Shown: positions 1 to 9,104 of the stretch, piece after piece
How the letters are laid out: each line of letters opens with the position of its first letter
How positions within the stretch are numbered: position 1 is the first letter of the stretch
NCBI GenBank assembly: GCA_008923285.1
Contig: WBSG01000005.1
Span: 1-64,000 of the forward strand
DNA length: 64,000 nucleotides
Reading direction: 5' to 3'
Source of the DNA: Betaproteobacteria bacterium SCN2
GTDB lineage: Bacteria; Pseudomonadota; Gammaproteobacteria; Burkholderiales; Thiobacillaceae
The notes under the pieces: generated by a model
Told to the model about the DNA's origin: nothing
Seen by the model: the letters and a program-made list of their open reading frames with translations, nothing else
The model's database searches: none
Translations under genes and position numbers: made by a program

Positions 1-52
1 TCCAACTCGATCAGGCAGGCAACCAAGATACCCACACCTATCGGCTGTTAAG

Positions 53-65
53 TTTTTAAAGAGCA
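53..65 (-). promoter_or_regulatory. rRNA operon leader with boxA-like antitermination site
   Basis: On the minus strand this reads TGCTCTTTAAAAA, which matches the boxA antitermination element (TGCTCTTTAACA type) of proteobacterial rRNA leaders. The bases that follow to the window edge resemble betaproteobacterial 16S leaders. With the strong promoter at 113-140 on the same strand, this suggests that a 16S-23S-5S operon begins just left of the window. The rRNA itself is not in view. Confidence 0.7.
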
Positions 66-112
66 GCTCGATTCGCGTTGCGTTTGTCGCTGTGCGTTTC
101 GAGAAAGCGCGC

Positions 113-140
113 ATTCTACAGAGCCATAGAATTTCGTCAA
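113..140 (-). promoter_or_regulatory. Strong sigma70 promoter, probably rRNA operon P1
   Basis: Minus-strand -35 TTGACG (135-140) and -10 TAGAAT (113-118) are separated by 16 bases. An A/T-rich stretch upstream (about 141-170) looks like an UP element. Downstream, on the same strand, is the boxA leader at 53-65. The tight promoter, UP element and boxA together are typical of rRNA transcription. The region 1-159 holds no gene. Confidence 0.7.
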
Positions 141-159
141 CACTTCATTCGAAAAATTT

Positions 160-1350
160 CTAAATTATTTTCACCCGGGCGAATTTGCGCTTGCCAATCT
201 GCAGCACGAAACTGGCGCCAGCCGGCAGTTGCAGCGCTTTGTCGCCGACTTTTTCACCATCGAGTTTGACCCCGCCCTGCTGGATCATGCGCAGCGCTTC
301 GGAGGTGGTGGCGGTCAATCCCGCCTCCTTGATCACGTTGGCGATGGGCAAACTGCCGCCCGGTGCCGGGACGCTGATCTCGGGCATATCCTCGGGCAAC
401 GCGCCCTGACGGAAGCGCGCCTCGAAATCGGCCAGCGCCGCTTCGGCGGCAGCCTTGCCATGGAAACGCGCGACGATTTCCTGGGCAAAGCCCACCTTGA
501 TGTCGCGCGGGTTGCGCCCCTCGGCAACTTCCTGCTTCCACTTCTCCATGGTCGCCAGCGATTCGAAAGACAGCAACTCGATGTAACGCCACATCAGCGT
601 GTCCGACACCGACATCAGCTTGCCGAAAATTTCGTTGGGCGGCTCGTTGATACCAACATAATTGCCCAGCGACTTGGACATCTTGTTCACGCCATCCAGC
701 CCCTCTAGGAGCGGCATGGTCAGGATGCACTGGCGCGGCTGGCCGAAGTGGCCCTGCAATTCACGGCCCATAAGCAGATTGAATTTCTGGTCGGTGCCGC
801 CGAGTTCCATGTCCGCCTTCAGCGCCACCGAATCGTAGCCCTGGACGAGGGGATACAGAAACTCGTGGATGGCAATGGGCTGGCCGCCGGTATAACGCTT
901 GTGGAAGTCATCCCGCTCCAGCATGCGCGCCACGGTATGGGTGGCCGCCAGACGGATCATGTCGGTGGCGTCCATCTTGCCCATCCAGGTCGAGTTGAAC
1001 ACCACCTCGGTCCGGTCCGGATCCAGTATCTTGAACACCTGCTCGGTATAGGTCTTGGCGTTTTCCGCCACCGCCTCCCTGGTCAAGGGCGGTCGCGTCG
1101 CGTTCTTGCCGGTAGGGTCGCCGATCATGCCGGTAAAGTCGCCGATCAGGAACAGGATATGGTGCCCCATGTCCTGCAGGCTGCGCATCTTGTTGATGAG
1201 CACGGTGTGCCCGAGGTGCAGATCGGGAGCGGTCGGGTCGAAACCGGCCTTCACCCGCAAAGGCTTGCCGGAGGCAAGTTTCTGCTTCAGTTCGGCCTCG
1301 ACCAGGAGTTCGTCCGCCCCGCGTTTGATTTCTTTCAGCACATTTTCCAT
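160..1350 (-). CDS. tyrS: Tyrosyl-tRNA synthetase
   Basis: Charges tRNA-Tyr with tyrosine in the cytoplasm. The 396-residue protein has the class I signatures: HLGH of the HIGH motif near residue 45, in the context [11 protein letters not shown], and KMSKS near residue 225 ([11 protein letters not shown]). It ends in an S4-like RNA-binding domain (about 335-395, [10 protein letters not shown] region). Length and domain order fit the TyrZ-like short bacterial form. A TTG four codons upstream (1362) is an alternative start, but the ATG at 1350 is preferred. The gene diverges from the M23 peptidase. It is read toward the rRNA leader, a common betaproteobacterial arrangement. Confidence 0.96.
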   Translation of the reverse strand: MENVLKEIKRGADELLVEAELKQKLASGKPLRVKAGFDPTAPDLHLGHTVLINKMRSLQDMGHHILFLIGDFTGMIGDPTGKNATRPPLTREAVAENAKTYTEQVFKILDPDRTEVVFNSTWMGKMDATDMIRLAATHTVARMLERDDFHKRYTGGQPIAIHEFLYPLVQGYDSVALKADMELGGTDQKFNLLMGRELQGHFGQPRQCILTMPLLEGLDGVNKMSKSLGNYVGINEPPNEIFGKLMSVSDTLMWRYIELLSFESLATMEKWKQEVAEGRNPRDIKVGFAQEIVARFHGKAAAEAALADFEARFRQGALPEDMPEISVPAPGGSLPIANVIKEAGLTATTSEALRMIQQGGVKLDGEKVGDKALQLPAGASFVLQIGKRKFARVKII

Positions 1351-1509
1351 ATCGACACTCAAGAAAGGGCCTTATTCCGCCGTATTGCTGCATAACGGCC
1401 GGAATCCACCCGACACGCACCCGTAAGCTGCTGTTCTATTTAACATTTTTTATTCCGCGAAACTTTTGCTACACTTACCGACTAATTTCACCGGGGAGCG
1501 GAGCGTTCC

Positions 1510-2832
1510 ATGCAGCAACAAAAGCTCAAAAGTTTAACCCATCCCACCCCCCTGCTGAAGCGGAAATTGCCTACTCGCGGCCTGCTGTTGGCCGCCCTGC
1601 TGCCGCTGTTCGGGATGGTCACCGCCTACGGTATTGCACCGGATACCGACACCAGGGACATTCCGGTCCAGACCCTCATCGAGAATCTGCCGCTGCCCCA
1701 ACTGGCGCCCGTCGAGGCAGACCAGGCCGCCCAGGTATTCCATCTTGAAGAGCGCGTGCTGTCCGGTGAAACGCTGGGAGCGCTGCTGAGCAGGCTTGGC
1801 GTCTCGACACAGGACAGCGCCCTGCTAATGAGCCAGTCCGCCGCCCAAATCGGCCGCAGCCTGCGCTCCGGGCAGCGCGTACAGGTCGAGGTCAGCGAAC
1901 AGGGCGAACTGCTGCAACTGCGCCTGACCGGCGCCGATGGCACCCTGAACCGCATTTCGCGCCAGGCCGACGGTTTCGTGCTGGATCAGCCTGAAGTCGC
2001 CCTGGAGACTCGCGTCATCATGCGCTCGGGGCGCATCGAAAGCTCGCTGTTCGCCGCCACTGACGCCGCCAGCCTGCCCGACAGCGTCGCCGTCAAAATG
2101 GCCGACATTTTCGGCACCCAGCTGGATTTCCGCACCGACCTGCGCAAGGGCGACACTTTCTCGATCATCTACGAAATGGCCTACCGCAACGGCGAGCCCA
2201 CCGGTGAAGGGAAAATTCTCTCCGCCGAATACGTCAACGCCGGCAAGGCTCACCGCGCCGTGCTCTACCGCAGCCCTTCCGGAAAGGATGAGTATTACAG
2301 CCCCAGCGGCGAATCGCTGAGCAAAGGCTTCCTCCGCTCGCCGCTGGAGTTTTCACGGATCACCTCGGGTTTCAGCAATTCGCGCAAACACCCTGTCTAT
2401 GGTTTCCACCGCGCCCACACCGGCACCGACTTCGGCGCCCCCACCGGCACCCGCGTCAAGGCCGTGGGCGATGCCGTCGTCACCTTCGCCGGGCGCAAGG
2501 GCGGCTATGGCAATCTGGTCATCCTCCGGCACCAGAACGGCTACGAAACCTACTATGCCCACCTGAACGGCTTTGCCAAGGGCATCCGTCGCGGCGCCAG
2601 TGTCGGACAGGGCGAGATCATCGGCTACGTCGGCGCCACCGGCACGGCCACCGGACCGCACCTGCATTATGAAGTCCGCATCGGCGGCCAGCCGCGCAAC
2701 CCCGTCACCGTCAAGCTGCCGGGCTCGCCGCCCCTGCCCGTCGCGCAGCGGGCGCGTTTCCAGCAGCAGACTGCAATCTGGACCCAACGTCTCGACCAAC
2801 TGCGCGGCACCAATCTCGCCGCGCTCGATTGA
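1510..2832 (+). CDS. M23 family cell-wall metallopeptidase
   Basis: Predicted periplasmic, membrane-anchored peptidoglycan DD-endopeptidase or division-associated hydrolase of 440 residues. One hydrophobic segment near residues 24-42 (LLLAALLPLFGMVTAYG) anchors it. The middle is an OapA/LysM-like and Csd3-like region. The C-terminal LytM domain (about 290-395) carries the zinc ligands in HTGTDFGAPTGT and GPHLHYEV. A good Shine-Dalgarno (GGAG) precedes the ATG. It ends 4 bases inside anmK, so hydrolase and recycling kinase are probably cotranscribed and translationally coupled. Exact bond specificity cannot be read from the sequence. Confidence 0.92.
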   Translation: MQQQKLKSLTHPTPLLKRKLPTRGLLLAALLPLFGMVTAYGIAPDTDTRDIPVQTLIENLPLPQLAPVEADQAAQVFHLEERVLSGETLGALLSRLGVSTQDSALLMSQSAAQIGRSLRSGQRVQVEVSEQGELLQLRLTGADGTLNRISRQADGFVLDQPEVALETRVIMRSGRIESSLFAATDAASLPDSVAVKMADIFGTQLDFRTDLRKGDTFSIIYEMAYRNGEPTGEGKILSAEYVNAGKAHRAVLYRSPSGKDEYYSPSGESLSKGFLRSPLEFSRITSGFSNSRKHPVYGFHRAHTGTDFGAPTGTRVKAVGDAVVTFAGRKGGYGNLVILRHQNGYETYYAHLNGFAKGIRRGASVGQGEIIGYVGATGTATGPHLHYEVRIGGQPRNPVTVKLPGSPPLPVAQRARFQQQTAIWTQRLDQLRGTNLAALD

Positions 2833-3941
2833 ACGACGCAACACCTCATGAGGCCGATTTCTACATCGGTCTCATGTCTGGCACCAGCCTGGACGGCGTG
2901 GATGCCGTACTCACCGACTTCGCGTCGGGCCTGCCTCCCCGAACCGTCGGCACCCACTATCTCCCTTATCCTGCCGACCTGAGAGCACGACTGCTCGCGC
3001 TGCACACCTCGCAGGCAGACGAACTTCATCAGGCCAGCCTGCTCGCCCGGGAACTCTCCCAACTCTATGCCCGAGCCGTGCTCGAACTGCTGCAGAAAAC
3101 CGCCACGCCTCCAGCGCGAATCCAGGCCATCGGCTGTCACGGCCAGACCATACGCCATCGTCCCGAATCCGGTTACACCATACAACTGGCCAACGGCGCA
3201 CTGCTGGCCGAACTCACCGGCATCACCAGCATTATCGATTTCCGCAGCCGCGACATCGCCGCCGGCGGCCAGGGCGCACCGCTGGTCCCGGCTTTCCATG
3301 CGGCCACGCTATCCAGCACGAGCGAGCATCGAGTCATCGTCAACATCGGCGGCATCGCCAATCTCACCGATCTGCCGCCCGGGGGAAAAGTCACCGGCTT
3401 CGACTGCGGCCCCGGCAACCTGCTGCTGGATGCCTGGGCCGAACTGCATCTGGGCAGACCGATCGATGAGAGCGGCGCGTGGGCGGCAAGCGGGAATGTT
3501 CTGCCGGCACTGCTGGAAAAAATGCTCAGCCATGCCTTTTTCGCCGCGCCGATACCGAAAAGCGCAGGGCGCGAGCAATTCAACCCTGGCTGGCTGCAGC
3601 AACAACTGAACGGCGGAGAGGCCCCGCAGGATGTACAGGCGACCTTGCTGGAACTGACCGCGCACGGCATCGTCGATGCCGCGCGCGCGCATTGCCGCGG
3701 GTTCGACGCACTATATGTATGCGGCGGCGGCGTGCACAACAGCGCGCTGATGCGGCGCCTCGACGTGCTTTCCGGGAAGCCGGTCCGCTCGACAGCCGCA
3801 CTGGGCATCGACCCGGACTGGATGGAAGCGATCGCCTTCGCCTGGCTTGCCCGGCAATGCCTGCAAGGCAGGGCCGGCAACCTGCCGGCGGTTACCGGGG
3901 CAAGCGGTCCGCGTGTGTTGGGGGCGATCTACCCTGCATAA
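2829..3941 (+). CDS. anmK: Anhydro-N-acetylmuramic acid kinase
   Basis: Phosphorylates and opens 1,6-anhydro-MurNAc released by lytic transglycosylases, giving MurNAc-6-phosphate for cell-wall recycling. The 370-residue protein has the family N-terminal signature GLMSGTSLDGVDAVL and the later motifs VNIGGIANLT and GFDCGPGNLLLD. The start is a TTG overlapping the stop of the M23 peptidase (TTGA); no in-frame ATG lies upstream of the GLMSGTS motif. The link to a wall hydrolase fits its role. AmgK and MurU, encoded 33 kb away, would use the same sugar pool. Confidence 0.95.
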   Translation: MNDATPHEADFYIGLMSGTSLDGVDAVLTDFASGLPPRTVGTHYLPYPADLRARLLALHTSQADELHQASLLARELSQLYARAVLELLQKTATPPARIQAIGCHGQTIRHRPESGYTIQLANGALLAELTGITSIIDFRSRDIAAGGQGAPLVPAFHAATLSSTSEHRVIVNIGGIANLTDLPPGGKVTGFDCGPGNLLLDAWAELHLGRPIDESGAWAASGNVLPALLEKMLSHAFFAAPIPKSAGREQFNPGWLQQQLNGGEAPQDVQATLLELTAHGIVDAARAHCRGFDALYVCGGGVHNSALMRRLDVLSGKPVRSTAALGIDPDWMEAIAFAWLARQCLQGRAGNLPAVTGASGPRVLGAIYPA

Positions 3942-3952
3942 GCTGGCCTTGC

Positions 3953-3980
3953 AAAAAAGCCGGCCCGTAGCGCTACCGGC
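3953..3980 (-). terminator. Intrinsic terminator of the ATP-grasp/sulfotransferase operon
   Basis: On the minus strand GCCGG...CCGGC forms a stem around a TAGCGCTA core and is followed by six T residues. It lies directly after the ATP-grasp stop codon at 3982 and closes the leftward operon. On the plus strand anmK ends just before it. Confidence 0.75.
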
Positions 3981-3981
3981 C

Positions 3982-5049
3982 TCAGCCTCTGGCTTTAACG
4001 GTCTGGTAGAAACGCAGCATCATCTCTTTGGCCGCCAAACGAATCGCATTGATTTGCGGCTCTAGATAATCGCGGCCCGACCGCCTGAACGCAGCCATGC
4101 AGGCGTTGGCTTCAAATACGACCAGTGTTCCATCCGGCCGCAGGTTCGCGTCCAGTCCGAAATAATCCAGTTCCATGGCGGCGCAGAAGCGGCTTAGTTT
4201 CGCCATCAGCTCCGGCCCCAGATAGGACTCGAAGTTTTCCACGAAGTGCTTTTCCTCGTCGAGATACTTCTGTTCGGTGAACTTGGTCTTTCCGTCAACG
4301 CACCAGTCATCGCTCACGAAGAAATGACGCGGATACATTTTCCCGTCTATGCAGACCACGCGGAATTTCCTGTAGAGCCCGTCATTGTCACGGCAGTCGT
4401 GCAACTCGCTGACGTAGTAGTCGCGGCCGTCAAACGCGAAACGTTCCAGTTCGTACGCATCGCTTGGCTGCCTGAGCAATGAAACGCCGCGGCTGTTGTG
4501 GCCGCCTGCCGGCCGGAAAACGCAGGGCAGGCTCACCTCGCCCTTTCCAAGAAATTCTTCCACTTCTCTGCAATAGCGTGGCGTGATGCGAACCGTTTTG
4601 GGAATGACGATTTTTTCATCGAAGCCGGCAAACCGCTGATAGAAAACATCCCTGCGGGTGGCCAAAATGTTTTCGGGAGAATTGAGCACCGGAATATTGT
4701 GCTGCTCGATGATCTGCCGGGCAAGTTCCAGGCCCTTCTGGTTCGAATCGGGATCGCATATCCGCACAAACGCAAAATCCGGCCTGGAAAACTGCGGAAT
4801 CTCTGCCTTCACGCCGCCCAATACGATGTCTTCGCGATCAATCGAACCCGCATACAGCGGCAACTCAAAATTTCCGGTCTTGTTGAACAGAATCCCTCTC
4901 TGATCAACGTAATCAATGACCACGGTGTTGTCGTCGGGAACGGAAGCAATGCTCAGCACTTTCGGCTTTGCCTGTGTCTGCCGAGACCTGCCGCCGACGT
5001 TGTACTTGATCGAATGGTTGAACGAAAGCGGGGGAACCTTGTTTGACAT
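3982..5049 (-). CDS. ATP-grasp domain protein (RimK-like ligase), last gene of a putative biosynthetic operon
   Basis: A 355-residue protein with an ATP-grasp fold. A variable N-terminal domain (1-130) contains DFAFVRICDPDSNQ and ILATRRDVFYQRF. The ATP-grasp core follows, with a nucleotide-binding loop RPAGGHNSRGV near residue 185 and a metal-binding segment DYFGLDANLRPDGTLVVFEANA near the end (Asp, Glu and Asn ligands). Such enzymes couple a carboxylate to an amine or thiol through an acyl phosphate. The start at 5049 is preferred because AAGGA precedes it at the right distance; an upstream start at 5094 has no such support. Its operon partners suggest an amide-forming step in a small-molecule pathway. 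The substrate is unknown. Confidence 0.85.
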   Translation of the reverse strand: MSNKVPPLSFNHSIKYNVGGRSRQTQAKPKVLSIASVPDDNTVVIDYVDQRGILFNKTGNFELPLYAGSIDREDIVLGGVKAEIPQFSRPDFAFVRICDPDSNQKGLELARQIIEQHNIPVLNSPENILATRRDVFYQRFAGFDEKIVIPKTVRITPRYCREVEEFLGKGEVSLPCVFRPAGGHNSRGVSLLRQPSDAYELERFAFDGRDYYVSELHDCRDNDGLYRKFRVVCIDGKMYPRHFFVSDDWCVDGKTKFTEQKYLDEEKHFVENFESYLGPELMAKLSRFCAAMELDYFGLDANLRPDGTLVVFEANACMAAFRRSGRDYLEPQINAIRLAAKEMMLRFYQTVKARG

Positions 5050-5146
5050 TAATCTTCCTTGACGCATCGGCAACGCATGACGGGCGCCGCACAAATTTTG
5101 ATCATTTTAATCCCTGGGCCGCATTTCAGGAATCCGCACCCGCGTA

Positions 5147-6628
5147 CTATCCCTCGGCAAGCACTGCTGCAATACGCCTTATTTCCAAAACCAGCTCATC
5201 CATGTGGCGCGCGCTGGTGGTGTGGCTGCACACACAAACACGCAGGACCGGGCGTTCATTCACGAGCGTGGAGGAAAGCAGGAAATTGCCGCCAAGTGCG
5301 AGCCTTTCGACAATCCTCGCATTAACCCAGTCGACATGACTGGCATCATCCTTCGATGCCGGCGGCAGGTACCTGAAGCAGCAGATCGACAGCATGGGCT
5401 CGGTCACGAGTTCAAAATCGGCGGACGCCTTCACCAGTTCCGCCAAGTATTGCGCGCACTCCGCATTGTGCTGGATGTTGCGCCCCAGCACATCCAGCCC
5501 GTAGTGGCGCCATGCGAGATAGGCGGGCAGTGCGCGGCTCCGCCGCGAGACTTCCGGAGACAGATCGAAGCATGTGCGGGTTTCCGCCGTCTGGTCGTTA
5601 CCATACCGGGCGTAGTCCGCCTCGAATGCGAACAACTCGCGCGCTGACTCAGGGTCGCGATAAAGCAGCACGCTGCCATCGAACGCCAGATAACACCACT
5701 TGTGCAGATCGACGGTGAGGCTGTCCGCCAGCTCGATACCGCACAAGCGTTCACGTAGGGCATCCGACAGCAGCGCAGCGCCGCCATAGGCGGCGTCCAC
5801 ATGCAGCCAGACGCCATGCTGGCGGCACAATGCCGCAATCTCTGGCAGCGGATCGACCACGCCCATGGCGGTAGTGCCTGCCGAGGCCACCACGCAGCAA
5901 ACCCGCCGCCCGGGATCGTCCGCCGCCTCGTCAAGCTTCCGCGCCAGCGCTTCAACATCCATGCGGTGAGTCTCGTCGCACTCCACCACCTCGACACCGG
6001 CGCGCCCCAGCCCGAGCAGGATCGCCGCACGCTGAACCGAGAAATGCGCGGACTCGGCCGCCAGAATGACGGGGTGCGGGCCGCCCTGAATGCCCTGCTC
6101 GCGCGCAACAGGCCCCAACCCGCGATGCACGGCAGCGGCAATCGCGGAAAAATTCGCAATCGAGCCTCCGCTGACCACCAGGCCATCGCTGCCCTCAGGC
6201 AGGCCGGCCAGTGCGCACAACCAGCGGATCAAGGTACGCTCGACCAGCGTGGCGCCAGGCGCGCCCATGTAGCCGGTGAGGTTCTGGTTCAATGCTGCGG
6301 TCAGCGCATGGCCGAGGGGGTCCGTCGGCAGCCCTGGCGAGGCCACGTAGGAAAACATGCCCGGGTGGGCATTCTTGCGATAGTAGGTCCCCGCCACGCT
6401 CATGATTTCGTCGACGGCAGCCTGCAACGGTATCCCCGTGTCAGGCAGTTCTATAGTCAACGCCGCGCCAACACTTTGCACCGCGCCGGTCCGCAGGACC
6501 GGAGAGTCCGTGGCGTGCGCAAGAATGCCATCGACCAGAGCATCGATCGACACCGTCCCGGCCTCCAGCGGAATGCGATATCGCTCTTCCAGCGCTGGCG
6601 GGTTCGGCGCTCCGGATGCAGCGCCCAT
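5147..6628 (-). CDS. Pyridoxal-phosphate group II amino acid decarboxylase
   Basis: Family PF00282, related to aromatic-amino-acid, glutamate and 2,4-diaminobutyrate decarboxylases; about 493 residues. Visible landmarks are VSGGSIANFSAI (phosphate-binding turn), HVDAAYGG with the Asp that contacts the pyridine nitrogen, and TVDLHKWCYLAFDG, where the Lys near residue 310 forms the Schiff base. It would turn an amino acid into an amine in the cytoplasm. The substrate cannot be assigned by eye. The ATG at 6628 has AAGG four bases upstream; a GTG at 6649 is the alternative. It lies 27 bases after the PhyH gene on the same strand, inside the 3982-10075 operon. Confidence 0.9.
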   Translation of the reverse strand: MGAASGAPNPPALEERYRIPLEAGTVSIDALVDGILAHATDSPVLRTGAVQSVGAALTIELPDTGIPLQAAVDEIMSVAGTYYRKNAHPGMFSYVASPGLPTDPLGHALTAALNQNLTGYMGAPGATLVERTLIRWLCALAGLPEGSDGLVVSGGSIANFSAIAAAVHRGLGPVAREQGIQGGPHPVILAAESAHFSVQRAAILLGLGRAGVEVVECDETHRMDVEALARKLDEAADDPGRRVCCVVASAGTTAMGVVDPLPEIAALCRQHGVWLHVDAAYGGAALLSDALRERLCGIELADSLTVDLHKWCYLAFDGSVLLYRDPESARELFAFEADYARYGNDQTAETRTCFDLSPEVSRRSRALPAYLAWRHYGLDVLGRNIQHNAECAQYLAELVKASADFELVTEPMLSICCFRYLPPASKDDASHVDWVNARIVERLALGGNFLLSSTLVNERPVLRVCVCSHTTSARHMDELVLEIRRIAAVLAEG

Positions 6629-6655
6629 CTGGCCTTCGCCGTCGCCCACGATTTG

Positions 6656-7438
6656 CTATGCCGGGACGGGGGCGAGATGATTGAAGCGCAGCCTGTCCTC
6701 GCCGCTGATCAGGATGGGCTTGTCGTCCGGGTCGAGCACCCGGACCAGCGTGGGAATGTAGCGCATGGCCATGCCCAGCCTGCGCTTTGCCGTCGTGTTG
6801 GGTTTGGAGCGATGCAGGGTGCGCTCGTTGAACAGGAAAAACTGCCCCGGCTTCAGCTCCATGGCGATCGAGTTTGCCTCGTCGAAGGCGCCCGGATCCG
6901 CCATCTGCGGGAAGCCGTCCATCACGTCAGGCATGGACGGCACCAGCGGATAGATTTTCCGATGCGAGCCCGGGATGAGTTCGACGCAGCCATTTGCGCG
7001 GGTTGTCTCGTCGATCGCCAGCCAGGCCGACGTCACCAACATGGGCTCGATCAGCCAGCCATCGTAGTCCTGATGCCAGGGAATCAGCTTGCCGCCGGGA
7101 TCCTTGCTGAAAAACATGGTCCGCCACAGCAGCAGGTCGTCGCCCATGATACTCGCCACCCGCTCCGTGATGGCCGGACTGTTGGCCACATCGAACAGGA
7201 AGGGATGGTCGTGATGACGGCCGAAACCCCTGCGCATGGCCGGATTCAGCGCGCTGATCATGCCCGGCAGCCGCCCGGCATCGCGGTCCGGGTGCAAGGC
7301 GTAATCGATGCGCGCGCCGAGTTCGGTCATTTCCTCGGGCGAACACAAGGTATAAGGCCCGAGGTAGCCGTCAAGGTGATAGCGCTCCACATCCTCGGCG
7401 GACAGCCTGAAAGATCCGGTTTCGGCATGCTGCTGCAT
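6656..7438 (-). CDS. Phytanoyl-CoA dioxygenase (PhyH) family Fe(II)/2-oxoglutarate oxygenase
   Basis: A 260-residue non-heme iron oxygenase. The iron-binding triad is readable: His122 and Asp124 in IPWHQDYDGW and a distal His209 in LFNERTLHRSKPN. A downstream Arg (KRRLGMAMRY) would hold 2-oxoglutarate. Because the HxD acidic residue is kept, hydroxylation is more likely than halogenation. The start at 7438 has GGAG nine bases upstream; an ATG at 7468 is the alternative. It sits between the sulfotransferase and the decarboxylase in the operon and probably hydroxylates the pathway intermediate. Confidence 0.88.
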   Translation of the reverse strand: MQQHAETGSFRLSAEDVERYHLDGYLGPYTLCSPEEMTELGARIDYALHPDRDAGRLPGMISALNPAMRRGFGRHHDHPFLFDVANSPAITERVASIMGDDLLLWRTMFFSKDPGGKLIPWHQDYDGWLIEPMLVTSAWLAIDETTRANGCVELIPGSHRKIYPLVPSMPDVMDGFPQMADPGAFDEANSIAMELKPGQFFLFNERTLHRSKPNTTAKRRLGMAMRYIPTLVRVLDPDDKPILISGEDRLRFNHLAPVPA

Positions 7439-7469
7439 CGGTTGGCTCTCCGGGTGTATCAATTGCATA

Positions 7470-8420
7470 TCACTCGAACTCGAAATCCAGTCCGGTTCCG
7501 GCCATGCGCTCGCGGTAAAGCCGGTCGAATGCTTCGCTCTGCGCAACCGTAAACTGGTCCTTCCATGAGCCGATCTCGCCCTTGCGAAAAAAACCCTCAA
7601 GCTGGGGGATTTCCCTGTGATTGCTGAACTGCTCGGTCTTCATGCGCGAGAAGCTGGTAGCCGATTTGATCCTGTCGATGACCTCCTCGGACAAGTCATA
7701 GCCGAGATAGGATGCTATCCGGCGCAGCTGGCCGTCGAAATCGCGCTTCATGTCCTCGTATTTGAGAAACAGCAGGTTGCCTGCATCCCTGTGGCCCCAC
7801 CAGCTGAGCACATGCTCGAACCAGTCGCCGCGCTGCACCCGTCCTTCCATGAACAGCTTGAGCCAGTGCTCCCAGGGGCCGCTGTAACCACCCGACCAGG
7901 CCTTGCCGCTCTCGAAATGAAAATAGGAAACGCAGACGTCCTTGGGGTTGCGCGCGATGTAGATATACTTGCACGGGCTCTGCTCCGGCCCGCCCGCCAG
8001 GGCCATGCGATAAGGCATGTGGCTCTTGAAAATGCGCGGCGAGGGCAGCGCACCGACCTCTTCGCGGCTGCGCGGATACGGCCAGGAGCTTTCCATCCAG
8101 TGCAGGCAACTGCGCAGGGTCTTGCCCTCGGGCACTTCACCGTTGTGCAGGATCAGATACAGCACATTGGACAGCCAGGTCGAGCCGGACTTGGGAAAGG
8201 AACAGTAGCAGACATCGTTCGGACGCGTCTCGACACTGCGCGACACGGCATAGCGGTCGGGCGTCACGTAGGGCGGCAGCATCACGCCCTCGATCGTGCG
8301 GTACTTGTAGCCGTACTCGCCCACCTGGATGTCGTCCAGATTCTCGGCGTGCAACTCGTCGCGGTATTCGCCGATCCTGGCGACTCCGCCCGAGGCCGTC
8401 TGTGTTTCTTTCTGATTCAT
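7470..8420 (-). CDS. SULT-like (cytosolic type) sulfotransferase
   Basis: A 316-residue PAPS-dependent sulfotransferase (PF00685) with the motif set of animal cytosolic SULT enzymes. These are the 5'-phosphosulfate loop SFPKSGSTW (74-82), the catalytic-His strand FKSH (131-134), the 3'-phosphate motif ARNPKDVCVSY (156-166), LKYEDMKRD (219-227) and the C-terminal FRKGEIGSWKDQF (278-290). It would transfer sulfate to a hydroxyl or amine of a small acceptor in the cytoplasm. It follows the methyltransferase by 15 bases. The acceptor is unknown; in the operon it could be the amine made by the decarboxylase or the hydroxyl added by the PhyH enzyme. Confidence 0.92.
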   Translation of the reverse strand: MNQKETQTASGGVARIGEYRDELHAENLDDIQVGEYGYKYRTIEGVMLPPYVTPDRYAVSRSVETRPNDVCYCSFPKSGSTWLSNVLYLILHNGEVPEGKTLRSCLHWMESSWPYPRSREEVGALPSPRIFKSHMPYRMALAGGPEQSPCKYIYIARNPKDVCVSYFHFESGKAWSGGYSGPWEHWLKLFMEGRVQRGDWFEHVLSWWGHRDAGNLLFLKYEDMKRDFDGQLRRIASYLGYDLSEEVIDRIKSATSFSRMKTEQFSNHREIPQLEGFFRKGEIGSWKDQFTVAQSEAFDRLYRERMAGTGLDFEFE

Positions 8421-8435
8421 CTGCCGGCCGCTCCT

Positions 8436-9104
8436 TCAGCCCGGCATGCGGCCGGACACTTCCAGATATCGATCGCCCACCGCCTGAACCTGCAGGCCGT
8501 AAAGCCCGGCCGCCTCCAGCTGGCCCTTCACTTCATCCACCTCGAACGCGGCCAGCAGCGAATTGTAGAAATCCTGACGCAGGATTTCCGGCGCGCCGCG
8601 CGCGTAGGTGTCGACGATCTGCTGTGCACCAGCCGCGGTCTCCGGCCTGCGCAAATCCACGATCAGCACCGCGGCGTTGCGCGCGGCCACCTGCCTGAGC
8701 GTGATCCACAAGCCGGCCGGCTCATGCAAGTGATGCAACAGGCTGTTGCTCACCACGGCGGTCGCCCGGCCCATTGGCAGCACGGCGCTCGGCAGCACGG
8801 TTTCCACGAAACGGGCTCTTGAAGCGGCGCCTCCCATGGCCACCGCGCGTGCGCGCGCAATGTCCAGCATCGCCGCTGCGCCATCGACCCCGGTGACCAT
8901 GCATCCCGGAAACGCCTGCGCCATGCGCAGCGCGATGTTGCCGGGGCCGCAGCCCAGGTCGATGATCTCGCCGGAATCGAGCGCACCAAACAGCTCCTTG
9001 AAGCGCTCCACAAAACGGTCATCCGATGCGGAAAAATCGGCCTCGGCGTAGGCAATGGCCTGATCCTGATCGAGCATCAATTCGGGCTCAGGTATTCTCA
9101 ACAT
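8436..9104 (-). CDS. Class I SAM-dependent methyltransferase
   Basis: A 222-residue Rossmann-fold methyltransferase. The SAM-binding glycine loop is IIDLGCGPGNIA near residue 50, followed by an acidic-ribose strand (VTGVDGAAAML) and a NSLLHHLHEP segment like those of ubiquinone/menaquinone-type small-molecule methyltransferases. AGGA lies eight bases before the ATG. It overlaps the end of the upstream unknown gene by 17 bases, showing translational coupling in the operon. It probably methylates a pathway intermediate; the position and substrate are unknown. Confidence 0.88.
   Translation of the reverse strand: MLRIPEPELMLDQDQAIAYAEADFSASDDRFVERFKELFGALDSGEIIDLGCGPGNIALRMAQAFPGCMVTGVDGAAAMLDIARARAVAMGGAASRARFVETVLPSAVLPMGRATAVVSNSLLHHLHEPAGLWITLRQVAARNAAVLIVDLRRPETAAGAQQIVDTYARGAPEILRQDFYNSLLAAFEVDEVKGQLEAAGLYGLQVQAVGDRYLEVSGRMPG

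Noticed and set aside
1-159. Small plus-strand frame at 78-269
   Set aside because: It runs across the rRNA promoter and into antisense of tyrS; no ribosome binding site or family.
5801-7552. 583-codon plus-strand frame
   Set aside because: Antisense shadow of the decarboxylase and PhyH genes. Those carry intact catalytic motifs; this frame has none.
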